Positions 6,249 to 12,794 of a DNA stretch of 12,807 bases are shown piece after piece (the stretch's first letter is position 1; every line of letters starts with the position of its first letter). Made by a program: the position numbers and the translations under genes. A model generated the notes under the pieces. That model had not been told where the DNA came from, searched no databases, and was given only the letters and a program-made list of their open reading frames with translations. Origin of the DNA: an uncultured Collinsella sp. (GTDB lineage: Bacteria; Actinomycetota; Coriobacteriia; Coriobacteriales; Coriobacteriaceae); the NCBI GenBank assembly GCA_900544865.1, contig UQXA01000049.1, forward strand, positions 1-12,807, given 5' to 3'.

Positions 6249-6320
6249 TTGATAAAGGTTTTACTAAAGGAGTACCAACGTTTATCAATGCGCCGTGGTG
6301 GCGCCGGGCCAGGAGGTAAC
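6249..6320 (+). promoter_or_regulatory. Leader of the 6324 gene with inverted repeat and strong RBS
   Basis: TTGATAAA (6249-6256) and TTTATCAA (6281-6288) are perfect 8-bp inverted arms around a 24-base AT-rich spacer. A small GCGCC/GGCGC hairpin follows close by. AGGAGGT starts at 6311, seven bases before ATG 6324, and is the strongest SD in the window. The inverted arms may be an operator or an RNA stem. No clear promoter hexamers were found. Confidence 0.4.
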
Positions 6321-6323
6321 ATC

Positions 6324-6614
6324 ATGTTCCAGGCTGGAGATGTCGTCGAGACCGATTTCGAAGGATTTCTGAAGCTGCTGCGTTCCAAGACGCGCGCTTT
6401 CGTGTCGATCAACGACCACGAGTACTACATCACGCACACCGATGGCTATTGGCGTGTTCAGGATTGCGAGGCCCTCAACGACAAGGGCCACTTTACTGAC
6501 TGCTCCGAGCTGGTCAACACGGTCTGCGAGGTCGTCGAGCTGCCGTGGATTGCCGGCAAGAGCCTGCATGACAGCTTCTCGGCCGCCACGGTCTATGAGG
6601 CCGTCGCCGCTTAG
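6324..6614 (+). CDS. Small protein of unknown function (96 aa)
   Basis: I do not recognise this gene. The product is a soluble, acidic 96-residue protein (MFQAGDVVETDFEGFLKLL...) with no transmembrane helix, signal peptide or known motif. It has two cysteines near the centre (DCEALND, TDCSEL) and a third at VCEVVEL. Coding is well supported by the near-perfect AGGAGGT SD, regular GC-rich codon use and a strong terminator directly after it. In-frame ATG 6288 would add 12 residues but has no SD at usable distance. It stands alone between the divergent nitroreductase and the MarR operon, so context gives no function. Confidence 0.8.
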   Translation: MFQAGDVVETDFEGFLKLLRSKTRAFVSINDHEYYITHTDGYWRVQDCEALNDKGHFTDCSELVNTVCEVVELPWIAGKSLHDSFSAATVYEAVAA

Positions 6615-6640
6615 CAAGCAATAAAACCCGATTTTCACGT

Positions 6641-6677
6641 GACCGCTGGCGCCGCCCCCGCGCCGGCGGTCTTTTTT
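6641..6677 (+). terminator. Strong intrinsic terminator after the 6324 gene
   Basis: A 12-bp stem with one G-T pair (GACCGCTGGCGC 6641-6652, GCGCCGGCGGTC 6660-6671) and a 7-base loop is followed by TTTTTT (6672-6677). It separates the 6324 gene from the MarR-ABC operon. Confidence 0.92.
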
Positions 6678-6719
6678 GTCGATATGCTTATGTAGAGCCG
6701 ACCATAGACAACGAGCTTA

Positions 6720-6778
6720 TTGACGATAGTCAAAACTCGGACTAATGTAGAGATATTAATTGGTCAAAACTCGGACTA
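6720..6778 (+). promoter_or_regulatory. marR promoter region with two operator-like repeats
   Basis: The 16-bp sequence GTCAAAACTCGGACTA occurs twice, at 6729-6744 and 6763-6778, with a 34-bp period. Each lies in a palindrome: TAGTC-N8-GACTA (6727-6744, perfect) and TGGTC-N8-GACTA (6761-6778, one G-T). TTGACG (6720-6725) and TAATGT (6743-6748), 17 bp apart, are a possible promoter (the -10 is weak) that the first copy would span. This is the expected arrangement for MarR autoregulation; binding is inferred. Confidence 0.6.
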
Positions 6779-6794
6779 TCGAATGGTGGGAGAG

Positions 6795-7295
6795 ATGAAT
6801 AGTGCAGTTAGCCCGGTCGATTTCGACCGGATGCTCAACGGGCTTGATCGTATCTATTCGGAGTTCGCGCGCACTTGCGGTCTTTCGGACTGCGCCTACT
6901 GGATGCTCGTCGACACGAGTGCAGCGGGCGGAAGCGTTGCCGTGAGTCGGCTGACGTGTGAATGGTTCTACAGCAAACAGACCATCAATTCGGCGATTAA
7001 GACGCTTAGGGCGCGAGGGCTTGCGGCGTTGGAGTTTGCCGAAGGCAGTCGTAAGAATAAAGTTGTGCGACTGACCGAAGAAGGCGTGCGGTTTGCCAAG
7101 CACTACGCGTTGCCGGCGCAAAAAGCCGAGCAACAGGCATTCGAGGCGCTCGAGCCGTGGGAACAGCGCGAGATCATGCGCTTGGTCGGTAAGTTCTCCC
7201 ACGTTCTGAACGAAGAGTGCGAGGCATTTAAACGGCAAGTGGTCGCCGAGAACGAGGCTGACGATAAGGGCGAGGGGGACACATGCGACTCTTAA
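6795..7295 (+). CDS. MarR-family transcriptional regulator
   Basis: A 166-residue dimeric winged-helix regulator. N-terminal helices (FDRMLNGLDRIYSEFARTCGLSD, residues 10-32) form the dimer interface. The recognition region is SRLTCEWFYSKQTINSAIKTLRARG (51-75), and the wing follows with basic residues and VVRLTEEG (EGSRKNKVVRLTEEG, 83-97). The C-terminal helices complete the fold. MarR proteins typically repress adjacent efflux genes until a small ligand binds. It is first in an operon with two ABC genes, and its stop overlaps the next start by 13 bases. ATG 6795 has GGGAG only two bases upstream; ATG 6783 adds four residues but has no SD, so the start is uncertain by four codons. Two operator-like repeats lie 17-66 bases upstream. 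Confidence 0.88.
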   Translation: MNSAVSPVDFDRMLNGLDRIYSEFARTCGLSDCAYWMLVDTSAAGGSVAVSRLTCEWFYSKQTINSAIKTLRARGLAALEFAEGSRKNKVVRLTEEGVRFAKHYALPAQKAEQQAFEALEPWEQREIMRLVGKFSHVLNEECEAFKRQVVAENEADDKGEGDTCDS

Positions 7296-9019
7296 TGAGG
7301 TTTATGAGGCCGTACCGCGGTCTGATTGCGGTGACGCTGTTTGCGGTGCTGATAGATAACGTCGGTACGCTGTTGGTTCCCACGATGCTGGCGAATATGG
7401 TCAACACCGGTATTACCACGGGCGATGTCGACTATATTTTACGCAACGGCCTGTACATGCTTATCGCGACCGGCATGGCCAGCGGCGGCACGGTGCTGGG
7501 CTGCTATCTTTCGGCGCGCCTGGCCGCCAACGTGGCCTGCGATATCCGCAATGCCGTGTACGACAAGTCGCTCGAGCTGTCCGCCAGCGACTTTGAGCGC
7601 TTTGGCACGGGTTCGATGATCACACGCTCGCTCAACGACATCAACGTGATTCAGCAAGCTGTCCTTCAGACGATTCAGTTGGTGCTGCCGGTGCCGTTCT
7701 TGGCCGTGGCAGGCATCATTTTTGCTTGGTTCATCGATCCCGCCATGGGCACGCTGCTGGGCGTGGTGGTTGCGATCGTGCTGGTGGCGGCGGTCTTTAC
7801 GGTGGCTAACGCCGCGCCGATCTTTATGCGCCTGCAGAGCTTTATCGACCGCATGAACGTGGTGCTGCGCGAGAACATCGTGGGCGTGCGCGTCATCCGC
7901 GCATTTAACAAGGAGCGCCACGAGGAGCGGCGCCTGGACGAGGTGTTTAGCGATTACGCGGCCAACGCCATCAAGGTCAACCACCTGTTTGTGGGTCTCG
8001 ACAGCTCCAGCTTCTTTTTGATGAACATCGCCGAGGTGGCGGTGCTGTGGGTGGGCGGCAACCGCGTGGGCGTCCACGCCATGCAAATCGGCAGCATCTC
8101 GGCCGTGCTGGAGTACGCGATCTTGATCCTGTTCTTTGTGATGATGGCGCAGATGGTGATTCTGACGCTTCCGCGCGCCGCGGCGTGCCTCAACCGCGCG
8201 CAACAGGTGCTCGAAATCGAGCCGAGCATCGTGGACGGCAAGGCAACGCTGGGCGACGGGGCGCCTGAGTCCGCAGATGGTGCCGACGCGGTTGCCGTGT
8301 TCGACCATATGTCGTTCCGTTTTGACGATGCCGACGAGGACACCCTGTGCGACCTGAGCTTTGCCTGTCGCCGTGGCCAGACCACGGCGATTGTAGGCTC
8401 AACGGGCTCGGGCAAGTCAACGGTGGCCAAGCTCTTGTTGCGTTTCCACGATGCCACGAAGGGCGCCATTCGCCTGAATGGCATCGATTTGCGCGACCTT
8501 TCGCAAGGTGAGATTCGCGGGCATATCGCTTACGTGCCGCAGAAGGCGTGGCTGTTCTCGGGTACGGTGGCGAGCAACCTGCGCTTTGGCAACGAGGGCG
8601 CGACCGAGGCTGACATGCTCCATGCGCTGGAGGTTGCCCAGAGCACCTTTGTGCTCGATCAGCCCCAGGGGCTCGATACTCCGGTATCCCAGGGCGGCAC
8701 GAACTTCTCGGGCGGTCAGCGCCAGCGCCTGGCGATCGCCCGCGCACTCATGAAGCATGCCGATCTATATATCTTCGATGACAGTTTTTCGGCCCTGGAC
8801 TTTAAGACCGATGCCGCCCTGCGCCATGCGCTGCAGGACGAGACGCGCGATGCCGCGGTGCTCATCATCGCGCAACGTATCTCGACTATTTTGCATGCCG
8901 ATCAGATCGTGGTGCTCAAAGACGGCGAGATCGTGGGCCTAGGCACGCACGACGAGCTCATGGAAACCTGCGAGGTGTACCGCGCTATCGCGGAATCGCA
9001 GATGAAGGGAGGTGAGTAG
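7283..9019 (+). CDS. ABC exporter half-transporter, subunit with degenerate ATP site
   Basis: A 578-residue fusion of a type IV (ABC exporter) membrane domain (residues 1-310, about six helices) and an ATPase domain (about 335-578). Walker A GSTGSGKST is at 372-380, the Q-loop in AYVPQKAWLFSG, the signature FSGGQRQRLAIARAL at 475-489, and Walker B IFDDS. The catalytic glutamate is replaced by D500, and the switch histidine by Q531 (IIAQRISTI). These are the replacements of the TM287/LmrC-like partner in heterodimeric exporters. It therefore should pair with the next gene's product, supplying the degenerate Walker motifs. The start overlaps marR by 13 bases with GAGGGGG upstream, implying translational coupling. 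Substrate unknown; drug or metabolite export is inferred from MarR control. Confidence 0.92.
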   Translation: MRLLMRFMRPYRGLIAVTLFAVLIDNVGTLLVPTMLANMVNTGITTGDVDYILRNGLYMLIATGMASGGTVLGCYLSARLAANVACDIRNAVYDKSLELSASDFERFGTGSMITRSLNDINVIQQAVLQTIQLVLPVPFLAVAGIIFAWFIDPAMGTLLGVVVAIVLVAAVFTVANAAPIFMRLQSFIDRMNVVLRENIVGVRVIRAFNKERHEERRLDEVFSDYAANAIKVNHLFVGLDSSSFFLMNIAEVAVLWVGGNRVGVHAMQIGSISAVLEYAILILFFVMMAQMVILTLPRAAACLNRAQQVLEIEPSIVDGKATLGDGAPESADGADAVAVFDHMSFRFDDADEDTLCDLSFACRRGQTTAIVGSTGSGKSTVAKLLLRFHDATKGAIRLNGIDLRDLSQGEIRGHIAYVPQKAWLFSGTVASNLRFGNEGATEADMLHALEVAQSTFVLDQPQGLDTPVSQGGTNFSGGQRQRLAIARALMKHADLYIFDDSFSALDFKTDAALRHALQDETRDAAVLIIAQRISTILHADQIVVLKDGEIVGLGTHDELMETCEVYRAIAESQMKGGE

Positions 9020-9020
9020 C

Positions 9021-11021
9021 ATGACCGAGGAGCTCAAGAAGCAGGCCATAGCCGAGGATGCCGCGGTTGCAGAGACAGTTGAGGAGACGGGCGCCACACC
9101 CGGCCTGGACGAAGCCGCCAAGGCGGCGGAGCGCGAGGCTCGCCGCCAGGCACTCTACGAGGAAAACGAGCGCGCCGAGGACGAGCGCGCCCGCGCCGAG
9201 GCGGAACGCATGCGCGACGTTGACGACGAGGACGAGGACGAGACGCCCCGCGACACCTGGGCGACGGTGCGCCGCCTGTGGAGCGAAGCCGCCGGCGACC
9301 ATTGGCGCTTCTATATCGTGTTCGCGAGCATCGTGTTCTATGTCATCTTTAACACCGCGGCGCCGGCTTACAGCGCCCGCGTGATCGATGAGCTGTGGGG
9401 GCACATGAAGCTGGCGTTTGCCAACAACACTACCTTCAGCATTACCTGGGAGAATTGCGGCAGGACCATCTTCATCTACTTTATGATCTGGACCGCCGCC
9501 GCCTCGTTCTACGCACTCCAGAGCTTTTTGATGTCGAGCGTCGCTGAGCGTCTCAATCTGCGCCTGCGCAACCGCATCGCGCAAAAGCTCAACCGTCTGC
9601 CGCTCGCCTATTTTGACGCGCATCGTCCCGGCGAGGTCGTCAGCCGCGCGACCAACGACCTGGACAAGATGTCCGAGAGCATGCAGCGCGGATTGCTGCA
9701 GCTGCTCGTGTCGATCGGCACGGTTGTTGGTGCTGTGAGCGTGATGTTCGTGTTCAGCGTGCAGCTTACGCTCGTCTTTCTGTTCTTTACGGCACTGTCG
9801 CTGCTGGTGACGAAGGTCGTCTCGCGCCGCACACACGATGTGACGGGCGAGCGCCAGGAGTGGGTGTCCAAGATTACGAGTGCGGTCGAGGAAGGCTATT
9901 CGGGCCGTCTGGTGATCCGCGCGTTTAACCGCGAACGCCAAAGTTCTGCCGAGGTGCACCAGGCCTCGGGCGAGCTGGCACGCGTGAGTGCCAAGGCCGA
10001 CTTTATGATCAATGCCGTCGGCCCTGCGGTGCGCTTTATCGGCCGTTTGGCGCAGATCGTGATCGCGCTGGTGGGCTGCAGCATGCTGGTTGCCGGTCAC
10101 ATGACCGTCGGCGTGTTCCAGGCGTTCTTCCAGTTTATCTACGAGGCGTCCGAACCCATGACGCAGCTGTCGTTTACCTTCAACTCGCTGCAGAGCGCGT
10201 TGGCGAGTGCGGAGCGCGTGTTCGACCTGCTCGATGAGCCCGAGATGGAGGCCGATCCGCTGCCGGACGAGGCCGCCAAGCTGCCGGGTCGCGTTGAGGG
10301 TCGCGTCTCCTTTGAGCACGTGCGCTTTGGTTATTCGCCCGACAAGCCGCTTATGCACGACGTGTCGTTTACCGCCGAGCCGGGCCAGAAGATTGCCGTG
10401 GTGGGAACCACGGGCGCGGGCAAGACGACGCTCATCAACCTGCTCATGCGCTTCTACGAGATTGACGGCGGGCGTATTACGCTCGACGGCGTGGATACGA
10501 GCCGCATGGACCGCGGCGAGCTACGGCAGCAGTTTGGCATGGTGCTGCAGGACGCCTGGCTGTTCGATGGCACGATTGCCGAAAACATCGCCTACGGCTG
10601 TCCCGAGGCGACGCGTGAGGAGATCGTGGCGGCTGCGCGCGCCGCGCAGGTCGACTTCTTTGTGCGCACCATGCCGCAGGGCTACGACACGCGCGTGGCC
10701 AACGATGCCGAAAGCATCAGCCAGGGCCAGCGTCAGCTGCTGACCATCGCACGCGTGCTGCTCAATAACCCGGCGATTCTCATCCTGGACGAGGCGACCT
10801 CAAGCGTGGATACGCGTACCGAGCTTGCCATCGGTCGTGCCATGGACGCGCTCATGCGCGGGCGCACGAGCTTTGTGATCGCGCACCGCCTGTCGACGAT
10901 CGTGGACGCCGACCTGATCTTGGTCATGGATCACGGCAACATTATCGAGCAGGGCACGCATAAGGAGCTGCTGGCTGCCGAGGGTGCCTACGCCGACCTC
11001 TATCTGAGCCAGTTCGCATAA
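9021..11021 (+). CDS. ABC exporter half-transporter, catalytic partner with acidic N-terminal extension
   Basis: A 666-residue membrane-ATPase fusion. After an unusual charged extension (residues 1-78), the membrane domain runs from about 95 to 400 (first helix FYIVFASIVFYVIFNTAA) and the ATPase domain to the end. Walker A GTTGAGKTT is at 462-470, Walker B ILILDEATSSVD has the catalytic E591, and the switch H622 is present (IAHRLSTI). The signature is ISQGQ (566-570) rather than LSGGQ, which is the change seen in the partner that completes the degenerate site of heterodimeric exporters. ATG 9021 lies one base after the previous stop, with GGGAGGTGA upstream. The extension has an A/E/R-rich helical stretch and DVDDEDEDE. 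Substrate unknown. Confidence 0.93.
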   Translation: MTEELKKQAIAEDAAVAETVEETGATPGLDEAAKAAEREARRQALYEENERAEDERARAEAERMRDVDDEDEDETPRDTWATVRRLWSEAAGDHWRFYIVFASIVFYVIFNTAAPAYSARVIDELWGHMKLAFANNTTFSITWENCGRTIFIYFMIWTAAASFYALQSFLMSSVAERLNLRLRNRIAQKLNRLPLAYFDAHRPGEVVSRATNDLDKMSESMQRGLLQLLVSIGTVVGAVSVMFVFSVQLTLVFLFFTALSLLVTKVVSRRTHDVTGERQEWVSKITSAVEEGYSGRLVIRAFNRERQSSAEVHQASGELARVSAKADFMINAVGPAVRFIGRLAQIVIALVGCSMLVAGHMTVGVFQAFFQFIYEASEPMTQLSFTFNSLQSALASAERVFDLLDEPEMEADPLPDEAAKLPGRVEGRVSFEHVRFGYSPDKPLMHDVSFTAEPGQKIAVVGTTGAGKTTLINLLMRFYEIDGGRITLDGVDTSRMDRGELRQQFGMVLQDAWLFDGTIAENIAYGCPEATREEIVAAARAAQVDFFVRTMPQGYDTRVANDAESISQGQRQLLTIARVLLNNPAILILDEATSSVDTRTELAIGRAMDALMRGRTSFVIAHRLSTIVDADLILVMDHGNIIEQGTHKELLAAEGAYADLYLSQFA

Positions 11022-11051
11022 TGTGACAAAGGGACAGTCTCTTTGCCACAT
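11021..11051 (+). repeat. Stop-codon-anchored stem-loop, second member of the AAAGGGACAG family
   Basis: ATGTGACAAAG (11021-11031) pairs with CTTTGCCACAT (11041-11051) at 10 of 11 positions around a 9-base loop starting GGACAG. Its first base is the last base of the ABC gene's TAA. It resembles the minus-strand stem-loop at 1372-1336 in core, arm composition (TGxCAAA / TTTGxCA) and placement on a stop codon. Confidence 0.65.
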
Positions 11052-11058
11052 CACAAAT

Positions 11059-11093
11059 AAGGCGCGCCGGGGATGAATTCCCTGGCGCGCCTT
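11059..11093. terminator. Bidirectional intrinsic terminator between the ABC operon and cysE
   Basis: A 14-bp stem with one G-T pair joins AAGGCGCGCCGGGG (11059-11072) to CCCTGGCGCGCCTT (11080-11093) around a 7-base loop. It gives CCTTT on the plus strand and CCTTATTTG on the minus strand. It lies between convergent genes and can serve both. Confidence 0.9.
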
Positions 11094-11131
11094 TGCGTTG
11101 ATGCCGATGTCGTTTTGTGCCGCTTGCGTTC

Positions 11132-11836
11132 CTAGCGTTCGTCCACGAGCTTGGCGACGAGGGCCTTGAGTTCGGCCACCTCTCGCTCGAGTTCCTTGAC
11201 GCGGCGGGCATTCTCGGTGATGCCCTGGCGGTTGAGGGCGGACTGCTCGGCGGCGTCATCGGGCATGTACTCGCGATGCTGCTTGGCGTCGAAACTCTCC
11301 TCGAACACACGGCAGCCGTTGCGCTTGATGATGCGTCCCGGCACGCCCACGACGGTGCAGTTGTCGGGGACGTCCTTAACGACGACCGAGTTGCCGCCGA
11401 TCTTGACGTTGTTGCCGATGCGGATGTTGCCGAGCACCTTGGCGCCCGTGCCCACCGTGACATTGTTGCCCAGGGTGGGGTGACGCTTGCCGGTCTCGTT
11501 GCCGGTGCCGCCGAGCGTGACGCCCTGGTAGAGCACACAGTTGTCGCCCACAATGGTGGTCTCGCCGATGACGACGCCCATGGCGTGGTCGATAAAGAAG
11601 TGCTTGCCAATCTGCGCGGCAGGGTGAATCTCGACGCCGGTGATGTGGCGGGTGATTTGCGAGAGCACGCGGGCGAGCGAGCGATGACCGTGCTCCCACA
11701 GCCAGTGCTCGGGCACGTGGTTCCACTTGGCGTGCAGGCCAGGATAGGAAAGAAAGATGACCAGACCGTTTTGCGCGGCGGGGTCCTGCGCCTGGACGGT
11801 CTTGATGTCCTCGCGAATGGTATTGATAAAGCTCAC
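11132..11836 (-). CDS. cysE: Serine O-acetyltransferase (CysE/EpsC type)
   Basis: A cytoplasmic 234-residue enzyme that makes O-acetylserine from serine and acetyl-CoA, the first step of cysteine synthesis. A short N-terminal helical domain (INTIREDIKTVQAQDPAA) precedes a left-handed beta-helix of hexapeptide repeats (about 66-172). The catalytic H84 is in FIDHAMGVVIGET, preceded by E69 in GVEIHPAAQIG where long-type enzymes have Asp. GVTLGGTGNETGKRHP and GAKVLGNIRIG are classic CysE signatures. GTG 11836 is chosen because GGGAGGG lies six bases upstream and the protein then starts like EpsC-type enzymes; upstream in-frame codons lack this support. The last ~55 residues add a charged coiled-coil-like helix ending LVDER, without the C-terminal Ile that docks into CysK. 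It stands alone with its own promoter region. Confidence 0.93.
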   Translation of the reverse strand: MSFINTIREDIKTVQAQDPAAQNGLVIFLSYPGLHAKWNHVPEHWLWEHGHRSLARVLSQITRHITGVEIHPAAQIGKHFFIDHAMGVVIGETTIVGDNCVLYQGVTLGGTGNETGKRHPTLGNNVTVGTGAKVLGNIRIGNNVKIGGNSVVVKDVPDNCTVVGVPGRIIKRNGCRVFEESFDAKQHREYMPDDAAEQSALNRQGITENARRVKELEREVAELKALVAKLVDER

Positions 11837-11865
11837 CGGCCGCCCTCCCTTAGCGCCATGGCAAT

Positions 11866-11894
11866 GCGATTCAATAAAGTATAGCGATTCGCTA
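11866..11894 (-). promoter_or_regulatory. cysE promoter region with palindrome
   Basis: On the minus strand TATACT (11883-11878) is a good -10; no convincing -35 is placed 17 bp upstream. A perfect 13-bp palindrome TAGCGATTCGCTA (11882-11894) abuts it within the spacer, and GCGATTC is repeated directly at 11866-11872 and 11884-11890, flanking the -10. It is a candidate repressor site. Confidence 0.4.
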
Positions 11895-11979
11895 GGGATT
11901 AAAAAGGACAATCTTGGCGGCTTTGCGCTACAAGTGTCAGTTATGCAAACTTGCTGGTAATGGAGTCATGCTTTTGTGG

Positions 11980-12013
11980 GGTTGCGCACGAGGGGGCACC
12001 GCAACCGTATACT
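11980..12013 (+). promoter_or_regulatory. Candidate dedA promoter with flanking inverted repeat
   Basis: TATACT (12008-12013) is a good -10, about 47 bases before ATG 12060. GGTTGCG (11980-11986) and CGCAACC (12000-12006) form a perfect 7-bp inverted repeat with a 13-bp spacer, ending one base before the -10. TTGCGC (11982-11987) as a -35 would give a 20-bp spacer, which is too long for an ordinary promoter, so an activator may be needed. Confidence 0.35.
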
Positions 12014-12059
12014 GGTCAACTTGGACGTATCCGCGCCCACAACTGAGAGGTTTTACTTC

Positions 12060-12698
12060 ATGGGTTTCATCAATTTTATTGCCGAGCTGCTTAAGGACCC
12101 GCGCACCGCGATCGCCAGCTGGATCGCCGCCGGCCCGCTTATGGCCTACGGCTGCGTGTTCCTGATCATCTTTATCGAGACGGGCGTGGTGTTCTTCCCG
12201 TTCCTTCCCGGTGATTCGCTGCTGTTCGCCTCGGGTTTCTTTGCCCACAACGGCGGCTTTAACATCGTGGCGCTTCTGGCCACCGCATGGGCCGCTGCCA
12301 TTTTGGGCGATCAGTGCAACTTTATGATCGGTCACTTCTTTGGCAAAAAGATCATCGCTTCGGGCAAGGTCAAGGCCATGACGCCCGAGCGCATCAAAAA
12401 GTCCGAGGACTTCTTGGACAAGTGGGGTCACCTGGCCATCTTCCTGGGTCGCTTCTTCCCGTTTATCCGCACCTTTGTGCCCTTTATCGCTGGCATGGGC
12501 GGCATGCACTGGCGCAACTTTGTCGTCTTTAACGTGCTGGGCGGCATTACCTGGTCGACGGTCTTTACGCTGCTGGGCTACTTCTTTGGCGGCATTCCCT
12601 TTGTGCAGGAGCACTTTGAGCTGCTGATTATCGGCATCGTTGCCGTGTCGATCATCCCGACCGTGGTCGGTCTGGTTAAGGCCAAGCTGGGTAAATAG
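12060..12698 (+). CDS. DedA family membrane protein (VTT/SNARE-associated domain)
   Basis: A 212-residue polytopic membrane protein. DedA proteins are linked to undecaprenyl-phosphate or other lipid flipping and to membrane homeostasis; the substrate of this member is unknown. Motifs seen: E40 followed by FFPFLPGDSLLFASG (45-59); the charged helix region KAMTPERIKKSEDFLDKWG (105-123); and the signature FLGRFFPFIRTFVPFIAGM (128-146) with the conserved R131, P134, R137, P141 and G145. Hydrophobic helices at the C-terminus (HFELLIIGIVAVSIIPTVVG) complete the usual fold, and length is normal. ATG 12060 follows GAGAGG by nine bases; an in-frame upstream extension of 28 codons has no SD and crosses the proposed promoter. 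It is divergent from cysE and probably monocistronic. Confidence 0.92.
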   Translation: MGFINFIAELLKDPRTAIASWIAAGPLMAYGCVFLIIFIETGVVFFPFLPGDSLLFASGFFAHNGGFNIVALLATAWAAAILGDQCNFMIGHFFGKKIIASGKVKAMTPERIKKSEDFLDKWGHLAIFLGRFFPFIRTFVPFIAGMGGMHWRNFVVFNVLGGITWSTVFTLLGYFFGGIPFVQEHFELLIIGIVAVSIIPTVVGLVKAKLGK

Positions 12699-12749
12699 AA
12701 CGCCTAGCTCGAGCCAGCGCGCAGACCGTACAGTTGAGGCCCGTCACCG

Positions 12750-12794
12750 CTTTGAACTGCGCCCCAAATCTTGGACGCCCTAAATAGCGACTAG
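12750..12794 (+). repeat. 45-bp dispersed repeat, copy 2
   Basis: Identical over 45 bases to the reverse complement of 1256-1300. It lies 52 bases after the dedA stop and has the same orientation relative to its upstream gene as copy 1 has to the GntR gene. It can be read CTTTGAACTGCGCC to GCGACTAG. No promoter or coding role is visible. Confidence 0.9.

Noticed and set aside
6720..6794. TTG-started upstream extension of MarR
   Set aside because: It would translate the operator repeats and promoter, and has no SD.
8985..10358. Long open frame (457 codons) antisense to the second ABC gene
   Set aside because: It lies opposite a clear ABC transporter. It is His/Arg/Gln-rich low-complexity translation typical of antisense frames in GC-rich genes, with no SD or domain.
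7283..11021. Homodimeric exporters acting independently
   Set aside because: The D500/Q531 changes in one subunit and ISQGQ in the other are complementary and fit a heterodimer.
1256..12794. Composite transposon or genomic island bounded by inverted repeats
   Set aside because: Cargo is ordinary chromosomal genes with uniform codon use, and there is no integrase or second IS. The repeats look like dispersed intergenic elements.
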